Assembly (NCBI RefSeq): GCF_013410215.1
Contig: NZ_JACCFQ010000002.1
Span: 39,099 to 103,098, forward strand
Direction of reading: 5' to 3'
Length of the DNA: 64,000 nucleotides
Source of the DNA: Nesterenkonia sandarakina
GTDB lineage: Bacteria > Actinomycetota > Actinomycetes > Actinomycetales > Micrococcaceae
In this document: piece after piece, positions 33,491 through 41,917 of the stretch
How the letters are laid out: each line of letters starts with the position of its first letter
Position numbering within the stretch: the stretch's first letter is position 1
The notes under the pieces: model-generated
What the model was told of the DNA's origin: nothing
What the model saw: only the letters and a program-made list of their open reading frames with translations
The model's database searches: none
Program-made: the position numbers and the translations under genes

Positions 33491-33568
33491 GCCCGTAAGC
33501 CGGTCCCTCAGCGTGCATCCGGCCCTCCACTGGAGTTTGAGCGCCCGCAAGCCGACCCCTCAGCGGGC
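33491..33568. repeat. REP-like dispersed repeat, full unit
   Basis: GCCCGTAAGCCGGTCCCTCA...GCGTGC on the left, CCTCCACTGGAGTTTGAG in the centre (itself a small dyad, TCCACTGGA), and GCCCGCAAGCCGACCCC...GCGGGC on the right. The most complete copy. Confidence 0.65.
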
Positions 33569-33663
33569 TCATTGTGGTCACCGATCTATAGAGAAGCGAA
33601 CCAGCCCGATAAGGTTTCGGTACGGTCGAAGGGACTCGTCAGACCTTTCAGGAGACTCCGAGC

Positions 33664-34182
33664 ATGACAAAAACCCTCAACGCCCAACTCGACGCCATCC
33701 TTGCCGCACGAGACCGAGAAAACATGACGCCTACTCTTCAGGCTCTGTTACCCATTTACGAGCAGTATCCCAACAACCCCAGGGTGTTCTACGAGCTAGG
33801 AGGCGCCTACGACACTGCCGGGGAGGAAGCCACCGCACTCGGGTTGTATGAAGATGCAATGGCGGAGGGGCTCACTGGGGAAATTCGTCGCCGTTGCTAC
33901 CTGCAATACGGCAGCACCTTGCGCAACCTTGGCAGGTTTGAGGACTCGAGTGCGGTCTTTTCCCGAGCACGTAGCGAGTTTCCTGAATCCGCAGCTCTGG
34001 CAGTCTTCGAGTCGCTCACGCTCCACGCTGCCGGGCGAGCCGCGACTGCTGTTGCAAGCCTGCTTACTCTTCTGTCGGACCGCTTGGACGACCCTGAACT
34101 CCACAGGTATGAACCCGCCATCCGGGACTATGCGCAGGATCTGTTCTCGCTCGATGCAGAAGCCGTGAGGCCTGCGCGGTAG
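33664..34182 (+). CDS. tetratricopeptide-repeat protein
   Basis: 172 residues, all helical: LLPIYEQYPNNPRVFYELGGAYDTAGEEATALGLYEDAMAEGL, then RCYLQYGSTLRNLGRFEDSSAVFSRARSEFPESAALAVFESLTL. These are two to three TPR units in the TPR_5-type arrangement, which usually mediates protein binding. The ribosome site is AGGAGA. It stands alone between two repeat copies. Partner unknown. Confidence 0.88.
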   Translation: MTKTLNAQLDAILAARDRENMTPTLQALLPIYEQYPNNPRVFYELGGAYDTAGEEATALGLYEDAMAEGLTGEIRRRCYLQYGSTLRNLGRFEDSSAVFSRARSEFPESAALAVFESLTLHAAGRAATAVASLLTLLSDRLDDPELHRYEPAIRDYAQDLFSLDAEAVRPAR

Positions 34183-34200
34183 CCGATCCTTCATCGGCCA
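34170..34200. repeat. REP-like dispersed repeat, degenerate half unit
   Basis: GCGCGGTAGCCGATCCTTCA then TCGGCC. It overlaps the last codons of the TPR gene. Confidence 0.4.
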
Positions 34201-34244
34201 CGAATGTTCGAGCAGAACTGGATGCTGCCCCTTCGTCGTAGTCT

Positions 34245-34718
34245 GTGATGATGCGCCACTTCGCTTCTGTCTCCGCCGGTGTGCTGCTCCTCTCCTCTCT
34301 TGTCGCATGCGGCGATCAATCATCGACCGCGACGCCGGAGATTGACGCCTGGCTCCAGGGGCAGATTGACACAGTTGATTCGCTTCCTGAGAGCCACGGG
34401 ATGATGTCGGCGCGCGAGACGGCCGGCGCTCCGTACAGGGAAGGCGAGGGTATTCGGATCGACTACGCGGATTCCCACGAGGTTCGGACGATCAGCTTCT
34501 CCTGCTTCGGTTCAGGATCGATGCATCTGCGCCTCGATCTTGAGAAAGTCGGTGGCGCCCAAGGCTTTGACGGAGATTCCTACGAGTGTGACGACAGTCC
34601 CCACGAGCTCGACCTATCTTCTATGGACCTCGGGGACGTCAACGCAGTAGAGGGGCAGGGTTACGGGGCGTCTGAGTCGGGAGCTTGGTCCGTTGTGGTC
34701 GAGGCTACGCCGGAGTGA
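34245..34718 (+). CDS. acidic lipoprotein of unknown function
   Basis: 157 residues from GTG 34245 (followed by two ATGs). The signal MMMRHFASVSAGVLLLSSLVAC has a lipobox Cys. The mature domain contains RTISFSCFGSGSMHLRLDLE and GDSYECDDSPHELDLSSM, with two Cys in a likely beta-sandwich. No family is recognised. Confidence 0.72.
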   Translation: MMMRHFASVSAGVLLLSSLVACGDQSSTATPEIDAWLQGQIDTVDSLPESHGMMSARETAGAPYREGEGIRIDYADSHEVRTISFSCFGSGSMHLRLDLEKVGGAQGFDGDSYECDDSPHELDLSSMDLGDVNAVEGQGYGASESGAWSVVVEATPE

Positions 34719-34811
34719 CGGCGCGTAAAGGCCTTTGATCAGGAGATGCCTTCACAGTTCGCCCGCCGAGGGGTTGCTCACCCGTGACGAACCACTCCAA
34801 AAATGCGTGCA

Positions 34812-34830
34812 CGATGAGGGATCCCTCAGA
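34812..34830. repeat. REP-like dispersed repeat, short fragment
   Basis: GAGGGATCCCTCAGAGGGC, a truncated half unit directly 3' of the methyltransferase gene at 34837. Confidence 0.4.
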
Positions 34831-34836
34831 GGGCAT

Positions 34837-35430
34837 TCAGCAACGCGCGGCGATCGCTGCATGAGGTCGCTGACCGGCAGTCTTTCGGACATGGGATTCG
34901 ACCACATCGAAGCCGGCCGCATTCAACTCAGTGCAAAAATCATCGATAGGCCACCAATACGCTGGCGTGACAGCATGGGCGAATTTCTCCACCGTCGGGC
35001 CCTCGAAAAAGCCAACCAGCAGCGTGCCTCCTGGCTTGAGAACCCGGCTGAACTCCAGCAAGGGGACTTGGATGGCTTCGGGCTCATAGTGGATGAGGGA
35101 GTACCAGGAGAGAATTCCGCCGACTGAACCCGGGTCGGCATTGAGGGAGTCGAGGCTACCGGCGGTGAAGTCCGTGGCCGGATATGCATGCCGGGCATGC
35201 TCGATGAACTCGGGGACCAAGTCGATTCCGCGGATAGAAGTTCCTTGATCGGCCAAAAAGTTCGTCCAGTGACCCGGACCGCATCCGACGTCAATCACAT
35301 CACCGGCGTCGCGGGCCCAAGTAGAGACAAGCTGGCGGTCCGCGGGGTGTACGGCGGCCATTGATCCCAGGAGTTCGATGTACTCCGTCGATCTACGTGA
35401 GTACGCTTCTCTGCTCGTTTCGTTGGCCAT
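34837..35430 (-). CDS. class I SAM-dependent methyltransferase
   Basis: 197 residues. Motif I is VIDVGCGPGHWTNFL (about 45-59), followed by GIDLVPEFIEHAR, ILSWYSLIHYEP and LKPGGTLLVGFFEG. This is the typical UbiE/Methyltransf_11 order. The substrate is unknown. It is flanked on both sides by dispersed repeats and appears monocistronic. Confidence 0.92.
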   Translation of the reverse strand: MANETSREAYSRRSTEYIELLGSMAAVHPADRQLVSTWARDAGDVIDVGCGPGHWTNFLADQGTSIRGIDLVPEFIEHARHAYPATDFTAGSLDSLNADPGSVGGILSWYSLIHYEPEAIQVPLLEFSRVLKPGGTLLVGFFEGPTVEKFAHAVTPAYWWPIDDFCTELNAAGFDVVESHVRKTAGQRPHAAIAARC

Positions 35431-35885
35431 ACGACCGAGTCTAAGTAGTGCTGACTTTCGCGCCCGTAAGCCGGTCGTTCACCGGGCACTCCCCCACCCT
35501 CAACCAAGCTCCTGCAGACTCGCGCCGCGAGGAGAACGTTTAACCCGCCCGAATAAGAGCACGGTCAAGGGGACTCAAATGAAACACCGCGATACTCAGA
35601 AAATCAGGTACTCCCCGTTGATCCTTGCCTCCACTCTTGCGGATCCATGCCGTTTCGAAGGATCCGGACAGAGGCAACACCTGAGACTTTCCGGGCGGCA
35701 CCTTCTTAGCTGTGTACGAGCCGTTGAAAGAACAGGAGTCCAGGCGGATACGTTTACCTGTCTGAAGTTGCCCGTAAAGTGAGGCGCACTGCATAGAGTG
35801 GGAGGGTCGGACTGACAAATGCCTACACGTGGTTAGTGTCAGGGCGCCGGCGGCATCCCGGACCAAACCGAGGACAGGACCTGCC
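35431..35885. other. junction between repeat-bearing backbone and SIR2-HerA segment
   Basis: It holds the last full half-unit repeat (35462-35487) and a fragment near 35768 (GCCCGTAAAG). From here to 61 kb I find no further copies. A short minus-strand stretch (about 35600-35760) has coding-like residues but no start site; it may be a relic. The SIR2 gene's ribosome site (AGGAC) is at the right end. Confidence 0.35.
35462..35487. repeat. REP-like dispersed repeat, half unit
   Basis: GCCCGTAAGCCGGTCGTTCA then CCGGGC, an imperfect hairpin. Confidence 0.6.
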
Positions 35886-37250
35886 ATGACCGCAGAAACT
35901 AGTAGCACGTCACCTGAGAACACCCTAAAGGTGCGCGAGGATGCCGAACCCGTTCGGTTCACTATGAACGAAGGCGAAGCGCGAATAACGTCTCCGGGCC
36001 AACCGAATTGGGTTGGTGAGGATTTTGGCAGGGCAGTACTACGCTCACGAATCGAGCCCTGGTTAACGTCTCTAGTTCAAGCTGACCACTTAAACCTTCT
36101 GATCGGATCAGGACTCACCCGAGGCATCCACCAGATAGCCGGAGCACACTCTCCCGCGAGTATGAGCGCAGGAAAATTTGAGTCATTCAGCGAACAGATC
36201 GCCGATGCCGCAGAGACATCGGCTAAGGCCGCAGGACGGAGTGCGTCCAATATAGAGGATGAGATACGTACAGCAAATCAGCTCTTTCGCGGTTTAGAGA
36301 TTCTAAAAGACGATGCCGCCGACGACCTAGGATCTGAAATATCGAGCGTCCTGGAAATGTTTGCTAATTCGATTCTGGAAGGTGAACGAAATCTAGCACT
36401 AGCTGATCATGTTACACGGGAGGAAGCATTCACGACTCTGGCATCCTTCCTAATGAGCTTCTGCAGCCGAACTGGAACTCGGGATCGCCTCGGCCTCTTC
36501 ACCACTAACTACGATCGCTTAGTAGAAGTCGGAGCCGAACTCGCTGGGCTACACCTCATTGACCGTTTTGTTGGGACCATATCTCCTATCTTCAGATCTT
36601 CCCGAGTCGATCTAGACCTCCACTACAACCCTCCCGGCATCAGGGGAGAACCGCGTTTTGTCGAAGGAGTTGCTCGCTTCACCAAGCTACATGGCTCTCT
36701 AGATTGGATTGAGACCAAGGATTCCATACGAAAAGTTGGCCTCCCGTTTGGGGCTTCCCGCTTAGATCCTTACCTCGCAGTGCCAGGGTATTCTGACGCC
36801 GAGTTCCAACGACTGATGATCTATCCCAACGCAAGCAAAGACCGAGAAACAGCGGACTTCCCCTACGTTGAATTGTTCCGCGATCTCGCTGCTGCAGTAG
36901 TTCGGCCCAATGCCGTCACCGTCACCTACGGATACAGCTTCGGAGACGAACACATTAATCGAGTACTTCAGGACGCCCTCACGATCCCCTCCACACATCT
37001 GGTGGTCATCTCGTACGGAGATGAGCTTGGTCGCATCCAGGACGCTTTCAACTCATGGGGTCACAAGTCGCAGATGTCTCTACTCATAGGACCGGAACTA
37101 GCAGACTTAGAGACTTTAACCACCCACTACCTCCCGAAACCGTCGATCGATCTGGCAAGCCGGCGTATGGGGGAGTTAATACGACAGAGACACGGAGAAC
37201 CCAGCCACCTTGGCATCAATAATCATCGCGAAAACGAGGAGTCGAAGTGA
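35886..37250 (+). CDS. SIR2-domain protein of SIR2-HerA defence system
   Basis: The start is the ATG at 35886; 454 residues, no membrane segment. A SIR2_2-type NAD-binding domain is visible: LLIGSGLTRG (71-80), LFTTNYDRLVE (204-214), FTKLHGSLDW with the likely catalytic His (265-274) and TYGYSFGDEHINRVL (347-361). The insert at about 90-200 is helical. In characterised SIR2-HerA systems the SIR2 subunit degrades NAD+ after infection, causing abortive infection, in complex with HerA. It overlaps the herA start by 4 nt. GC content is visibly lower than that of neighbouring backbone genes, which suggests transfer. Confidence 0.88.
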   Translation: MTAETSSTSPENTLKVREDAEPVRFTMNEGEARITSPGQPNWVGEDFGRAVLRSRIEPWLTSLVQADHLNLLIGSGLTRGIHQIAGAHSPASMSAGKFESFSEQIADAAETSAKAAGRSASNIEDEIRTANQLFRGLEILKDDAADDLGSEISSVLEMFANSILEGERNLALADHVTREEAFTTLASFLMSFCSRTGTRDRLGLFTTNYDRLVEVGAELAGLHLIDRFVGTISPIFRSSRVDLDLHYNPPGIRGEPRFVEGVARFTKLHGSLDWIETKDSIRKVGLPFGASRLDPYLAVPGYSDAEFQRLMIYPNASKDRETADFPYVELFRDLAAAVVRPNAVTVTYGYSFGDEHINRVLQDALTIPSTHLVVISYGDELGRIQDAFNSWGHKSQMSLLIGPELADLETLTTHYLPKPSIDLASRRMGELIRQRHGEPSHLGINNHRENEESK

Positions 37251-39316
37251 GTGTCACTCCAATGGCGTTCGCGGACTCTCTTCAAGTTGGCCATATTGAG
37301 TTTGTGTCGCCCGACAAAATTGAAGTCATGCTTGATATTCAGGCACCCGACGCGACGGCGATCAACACAGGAACACCCAGCTCGTTTCCTCGTGTCAATG
37401 CCTATGTCCTCGTACCTATCGAGGGTGGTTTCACAGTAGGACAGATCGAGTGGATCACGGTTGAACGAACTCCCCACCCCCAGCGAAAGGGCGCGCGCGA
37501 CTTTGGATTGGTCGATGTCCCTTACCCGATGCGAAAGCTGAGCCTCAGCCCGGTTGGCGTTCTTGCTCTGACAGTTTCGTCGGATGGTATAAAACGCTTC
37601 AAGTTCAGCAGAGGTATCCGTGCATTCCCTACCGTTGGGGATCCGGTGCTTCTTCCGACCACCGCTCAACTAAAAGCGATAGTCGAATCCGGTGACCGAA
37701 GACGGGTCAACATTGGTACGAGCCCGTTGGCTGCTGACGCAGAAGTCACCGTAGATCCCGACCGTATCTTCGGACGACACCTAGCCGTACTTGGTAGTAC
37801 GGGTAGCGGGAAATCTTGTTCCGTTGCCGGCCTCATCCGTTGGTCTCTCGAAGCAGCCGCGGCACAGCGAGGCCCGGAGGAGAAGAGTCAACCAAATGCA
37901 CGGTTTATCGTTCTTGACCCGAACGGTGAGTACTCTCAGACGTTCAAGGATCTAAACGCCAAGGTCCTATCGGTTGCAGCTGACGGCGACTCTGATCAGC
38001 TGAGCGTCCCCTTATGGTTGTGGAACACGGAGGAGTGGGCGTCCTTCACACAGGCGACCCCAAAGACGCAACGTCCAGTGCTAACTCATGCACTGCGTGC
38101 ACTGCGAGATGGGCAACTGGATGCTGAGCCCTCCCCCAGTCACGCGATGCGCAGATATCTGCGCACCGTCGAATCCACGATTCATGTTGAGTACAAAAGA
38201 GGCAGTCCCTGGGGAGAGTTCCCTAGACCCAAGAATTTTACTGAGAAGCTTATTAATCTTCGTAAAGGATTCATTGACGATCGGACATTCACGCCTCACG
38301 AAAGTCAGTGTCTCAATGACATGTCTCAGTATTTCCAGCAACTAATTGACGCTCGATCTGGCCAGTACCCTACATACGATGCCAGCCTCCCAGAGACAAG
38401 AACACTCCTAGAGAAGATTCGCACTGCCCATCACGCCTTCGGTGGATCAGATACTGAGACGCGGCCGATAGACGCAGACGTCCCTCGCCATTTCACTGGT
38501 GACCAATTCGTGAAGAGCCTTGAAGCCCATGCGGAACTCCTTGGCGTCACAGAGTATGTAGAGACACTGCTCATGCGGGTGCGGACCTTACTTGCGGATT
38601 CAAGGCTTCAACCGGTCATCGGGGACACGAACCAGCTCGACTTACAAGCCTGGCTCGAGACCAACCTCGGTGACCACTCAGGTCCAGGCGTGACGGTGAT
38701 CGATTTGTCACTGGTGCCAACCGAGGTCGTGCATATCGTGACCTCCGTGATCGCGCGTTTAGTTCTCGAGGCATTACAGCGGTATCGAAAAGCTCAGGCC
38801 GGCAACACCCTCCCAACCGTGCTGGTCATGGAAGAGGCGCACACCTTCATTAAGCGCTACATCTCGGATAACGAAGTTAAATCGGCGCAGGAAACTTGTT
38901 CGCACACGTTCGAGAAGATTGCGCGAGAAGGTCGCAAGTTCGGCCTAGGACTGATCCTGTCTTCTCAACGTCCCAGCGAACTCTCCCCAACGGTGCTGTC
39001 ACAGTGCAATACGTTCCTCCTGCATCGTCTCAGCAACCACACAGACCAAGACCTTGTGCACCGACTAGTGCCGGACAATATGCGAGGCCTTCTACGCGAT
39101 CTCCCTTCACTACCTTCCCGGAACGCAGTCCTTCTCGGTTGGGCGTCGGAGCTACCTGTCGCCGTAGAGATAAGAAACCTCGCACGTCAGCATCGTCCAA
39201 GATCAGACGATCCTGATTATTGGAATGTCTGGACCGGAAAATCTGACTCAGGTGAAAAGGTAACGAGGGAGGTTGACTGGGGCTCCATCAGTCGCGAATG
39301 GCAACAAGGCTCGTAG
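37247..39316 (+). CDS. HerA-type ATPase of SIR2-HerA defence system
   Basis: The start is GTG 37247, inside the end of the SIR2 gene (GTGA); 689 residues. A HAS-barrel-like N-terminus (about 10-145) is followed by the RecA/FtsK-type motor. Walker A is GSTGSGKS (183-190), Walker B is TVLVMEEAHTFI (about 525), and SSQRPSELSPTVLSQCNTFLLHRLSN is the conserved motif after it. A long helical insertion lies between. HerA forms hexamers that move on or unwind DNA. Coupled to SIR2 it forms a supramolecular NADase complex in known systems. Confidence 0.92.
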   Translation: MSVTPMAFADSLQVGHIEFVSPDKIEVMLDIQAPDATAINTGTPSSFPRVNAYVLVPIEGGFTVGQIEWITVERTPHPQRKGARDFGLVDVPYPMRKLSLSPVGVLALTVSSDGIKRFKFSRGIRAFPTVGDPVLLPTTAQLKAIVESGDRRRVNIGTSPLAADAEVTVDPDRIFGRHLAVLGSTGSGKSCSVAGLIRWSLEAAAAQRGPEEKSQPNARFIVLDPNGEYSQTFKDLNAKVLSVAADGDSDQLSVPLWLWNTEEWASFTQATPKTQRPVLTHALRALRDGQLDAEPSPSHAMRRYLRTVESTIHVEYKRGSPWGEFPRPKNFTEKLINLRKGFIDDRTFTPHESQCLNDMSQYFQQLIDARSGQYPTYDASLPETRTLLEKIRTAHHAFGGSDTETRPIDADVPRHFTGDQFVKSLEAHAELLGVTEYVETLLMRVRTLLADSRLQPVIGDTNQLDLQAWLETNLGDHSGPGVTVIDLSLVPTEVVHIVTSVIARLVLEALQRYRKAQAGNTLPTVLVMEEAHTFIKRYISDNEVKSAQETCSHTFEKIAREGRKFGLGLILSSQRPSELSPTVLSQCNTFLLHRLSNHTDQDLVHRLVPDNMRGLLRDLPSLPSRNAVLLGWASELPVAVEIRNLARQHRPRSDDPDYWNVWTGKSDSGEKVTREVDWGSISREWQQGS

Positions 39317-39402
39317 CCGCGCATCTCGGTTCCCGGGGCCGAGACGCGTGGGGCCTGTCCGAATACCCATGTTGGCCTGCTACCTCTGGTCAACCAGAAC
39401 TA

Positions 39403-39984
39403 CTACATCTGGCTCCCAGTACTTTGGTGTCGATAGAAGGTCGCCCTGCTCCACCCGACCAGCTTCGCTGCCTCTGTCGCAGTTCGCCCTCGAGCGCGAG
39501 CATCTTGAACCACCCGCAGCTTCTCTGCGGTCTCCACTGGATCTGTCGGGGGTCGGCCAAAGCGTGTGCCACTTTGCTTCGCAGCCGCGATGCCGGCATT
39601 GACTCGCTCGGTGATGAGCTCGCGTTCGTACTCCGCCAAGGTTGCCAGCATGTTCAACATGAGCCGGCCCGTTGAGGTCGCAGGATCGATACCGTCACTG
39701 ATGGACTTCACCGCCACTCCCCTATCCCGGAGAAGATTCACAGTGTTCAGCACATCAATCAACGACCGGCCCAACCGGTCAACTCGCCAGACCACCACAG
39801 TGTCCCCAGACTCGGCATACTCCAGCAGCCTTTTCATCCCTGGACGAGAAACCGCGGTCTTCGATCCAGAGGTCACATCGAAGAACACATCCCGACGTTG
39901 CACCCCCTCCCCCAGCAACGCATCGACCTGCAGCTGCGAATCCTGACTCGCGGTGCTAACCCGTGTGTACCCCAAAAGCCTCAT
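39403..39984 (-). CDS. serine recombinase (resolvase/invertase family)
   Basis: The start is taken at the ATG at 39984, since MRLLGYTRVSTASQD is the usual N-terminus of the family; 193 residues. The nucleophile is Ser10 or Ser11 (RVST). Further hallmarks are VVWRVDRLGRSLIDVL, NMLATLAEYERELITERVNAGIAAAK and GRPP. The C-terminal Hin-type HTH contains GRTATEAAKLVGWSRATFYRHQ. Such proteins resolve cointegrates or invert DNA at nearby sites. It is convergent with herA, 86 bp away, and may have moved the defence operon. Confidence 0.92.
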   Translation of the reverse strand: MRLLGYTRVSTASQDSQLQVDALLGEGVQRRDVFFDVTSGSKTAVSRPGMKRLLEYAESGDTVVVWRVDRLGRSLIDVLNTVNLLRDRGVAVKSISDGIDPATSTGRLMLNMLATLAEYERELITERVNAGIAAAKQSGTRFGRPPTDPVETAEKLRVVQDARARGRTATEAAKLVGWSRATFYRHQSTGSQM

Positions 39985-40456
39985 AGGACAAGAATGCCTC
40001 ACAAACGTGTGGACAGAGTAGTTCTGAGACGAATCACGCCGAGACAAGTTAACGAGACATAGCGAGTGCCGGATTCACGCGGAGCTGTAAGCACTCAGCA
40101 GCATTCCGGCTGAGTGTCTTATAAAGCTACTGGTTATCGAGGCATCGCCCGGGGCAGTTGAAGCGAAGAGTGGCAGTCACCGCTGCGGCTTGATTAGCTG
40201 GACACTACAAGCATTACGAAGACTGCGGTGCCCATAGCGACGAGCGTGAGGAAGACGATCGGCGTCACGCGAAGAACGTTCTTCTCGGCCGGCTTCCCGC
40301 GTTGCCGGTCTGCAATCGCAAATCCGAACAGGTAAACCCCTCAGTGGGGGCCTCTCTTGTCTTAATCCACGTGGTGCTGCAATGCAGAACTCAGAAATTC
40401 TCTCGTTGATACTGTGCAGACGTGTATCCCCATCACCGAGAGAGACAGGAGCGACC
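39985..40456. other. region upstream of recombinase: possible res site and membrane-protein relic
   Basis: Three GAGACR direct repeats lie at about 40026, 40041 and 40054, in the place where a res site would be expected; this is only a suggestion. From about 40341 down to TAA 40195 the minus strand reads YLFGFAIADRQRGKPAEKN and VTPIVFLTLVAMGTAVFVML, with no start codon, which looks like a truncated small membrane protein gene. Confidence 0.3.
40195..40341 (-). pseudogene. possible truncated small membrane protein
   Basis: The frame ends at TAA 40195-40197 and is open back to a TGA near 40341. It encodes a basic loop and one strong hydrophobic helix (VFLTLVAMGTAVFVMLVV). No start codon with a ribosome site is present except an internal GTG, so it is probably the 3' part of a lost two-helix protein. 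Confidence 0.3.
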
Positions 40457-40660
40457 GTGCAATTAACTATCGCGTATCGCTTGCGATGGCTGGTGTTAGT
40501 TTTCTGTGCGGTATTAGTCGCCGCAGGGGTGTACCTAGTCATATCCGGTCGTATGGACGGTTGGGCATTACTGGCGACTGGCGCATTCGGAGTCTTGTAC
40601 CAAGTCGCGATCAACTACACGTATCGGAACTCGAAGGTTGATCCAGGCAACACTATTTGA
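40457..40660 (+). CDS. small two-helix membrane protein (67 aa)
   Basis: The start is GTG 40457 with CAGGAG 5 nt upstream; the frame further upstream has no such site. It has 67 residues and two helices (WLVLVFCAVLVAAGVYLVI, GWALLATGAFGVLYQVAI), with positive and polar ends. No family is recognised. Confidence 0.6.
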   Translation: MQLTIAYRLRWLVLVFCAVLVAAGVYLVISGRMDGWALLATGAFGVLYQVAINYTYRNSKVDPGNTI

Positions 40661-40804
40661 CCGTCATATCCCCATCACAGGGGGCTCGTTCCGTGTCCGC
40701 GCCTCAGAACCTCATGCTTAACAACACTGAGCTTCCCAATGCCTGGGCCCTTGAAGCTCAACTGGAGTGCGTGGAGGTATCGCCGGCACACGCGAGCGAA
40801 TTCG

Positions 40805-41056
40805 CTACGTTTCAATCAGACCGGTACCGAGAGCAAAAACTTGGAACACGGCAATCACGATCATGCCCACAGCAGCAAGCTGATAAAGACGACCGTCTGG
40901 ATCACGGTGACTCGAGCGCATGAACTGAGGAATCTTGAAGCGCTCTTCGATCCGCCTATTCCTTTCGCTGACTTTCTCGCGATTCAGCAAAAGATAGACG
41001 GCGAAACCTACGATCGCCAGCGGCATAAGCATCCAGATGGATAAGGTGAACTCCAT
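40805..41056 (-). CDS. small two-helix membrane protein (83 aa)
   Basis: 83 residues from ATG 41056. Helix 1 is WMLMPLAIVGFAVYLLL. A charged loop follows (NREKVSERNRRIEERFKIPQ), and helix 2 is YQLAAVGMIVIAVFQVFALG. The ribosome site is weak. It is convergent with the 40457 gene. Function unknown. Confidence 0.55.
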   Translation of the reverse strand: MEFTLSIWMLMPLAIVGFAVYLLLNREKVSERNRRIEERFKIPQFMRSSHRDPDGRLYQLAAVGMIVIAVFQVFALGTGLIET

Positions 41057-41218
41057 TCGTTGACCCTACGGGACCGAGAGGTCTGCCGTACCGACAGCTG
41101 ATGTTCATCCACTCTTGTAGCGTGCGACGTCGAGTGGATTCCATCAGTTCCCCGGACCACGTCTTGCATCTCTTCTGTTCTCCATGGGTTCCCCATGCCT
41201 CTCGTTCTGCTACGTTAA

Positions 41219-41230
41219 CAAAGTACTTTG
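41219..41230. promoter_or_regulatory. 12-bp palindromic operator CAAAGTACTTTG
   Basis: A perfect palindrome lies 28 bp ahead of the GTG start of the membrane protein/winged-helix operon at 41258-42216, just upstream of its ribosome site. It probably binds the winged-helix protein. The PadR promoter region (about 15625-15635) carries a similar ACAAAGTAC string. Confidence 0.5.
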
Positions 41231-41257
41231 CACTGCAAACCGCTAAGGAGCGACACC

Positions 41258-41917
41258 GTGGCTGAGCAGAATGAGACCCGGAATGATGCCTCACGAGAAG
41301 ACGTGATGGACCCTGCGGAGAGTCTGAGAATTCTTGACCAAGGGGCTTCGATGGTCCGGGACCGTCTTCAACCCGATGACCGTCAGATACTGGTGGCCTG
41401 GGGCTCCAGCTGGCTCATCGGGTACATCCTCTTGTGGCTGACCTCTGATGCAGACGGAACAATTTCGTTCTGGGCCTTTGCGGTGTTCATGGCGTTGCTC
41501 ATCTCAGCTGCACTCTTTACCGCCATTCACCTCGGCCGTCGCACCGCAGGCATCAGAGGACCCAGCGCCACCAGCGGTTCCATGTACGGCGGTGCGTGGA
41601 TCATCAGCTTCATCGCAGTCTTCGTGATCAACAACAGACTCGCCGCCTCCGACCTCGATGCCTCCATCACAGCCCCGGTGTCGTTCGGCCTGCCGGTCAT
41701 GGTCGTGGCGATCCTCTACATGGCAGGAGCCGCGATCTATCGATCCAGAGCACAGTTCGTGCTGGGCGCCTGGATCATGGGATCTCTGCTGTTGTCGCTG
41801 TTTGTGGAGATGCCGACCGCCTACGCGGTGATGGGCTTCGCCGGCGGTGGAGCCATGCTCTTCACCTCCCTGGTGCTGCACGCTCTTCGCGGTCGCACCA
41901 CGTCGAGGACCGCATGA
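41258..41917 (+). CDS. membrane protein paired with winged-helix regulator
   Basis: The start is GTG 41258 with AAGGAG 7 nt upstream; 219 residues. The N-terminus is polar (about 50 residues). About six hydrophobic helices follow, including ILVAWGSSWLIGYILLWLT, FWAFAVFMALLISAALFTAI and VMGFAGGGAMLFTSLVLHAL. The gene overlaps the regulator start by 4 nt (ATGA). The pair repeats the plan seen at 32621-33374 but the membrane proteins share little sequence. Function unknown. Confidence 0.75.
   Translation: MAEQNETRNDASREDVMDPAESLRILDQGASMVRDRLQPDDRQILVAWGSSWLIGYILLWLTSDADGTISFWAFAVFMALLISAALFTAIHLGRRTAGIRGPSATSGSMYGGAWIISFIAVFVINNRLAASDLDASITAPVSFGLPVMVVAILYMAGAAIYRSRAQFVLGAWIMGSLLLSLFVEMPTAYAVMGFAGGGAMLFTSLVLHALRGRTTSRTA

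Noticed and set aside
17017..35785. Dispersed hairpin repeats considered as CRISPR or as insertion-sequence ends
   Set aside because: Copies are scattered singly between genes rather than in an array, and no transposase lies between pairs of them.
4190..37250. TIR-like protein and SIR2 protein considered together as a Thoeris system
   Set aside because: They lie 31 kb apart, and the SIR2 gene is coupled to herA, not to a TIR gene. ThsA-type architecture is not seen.
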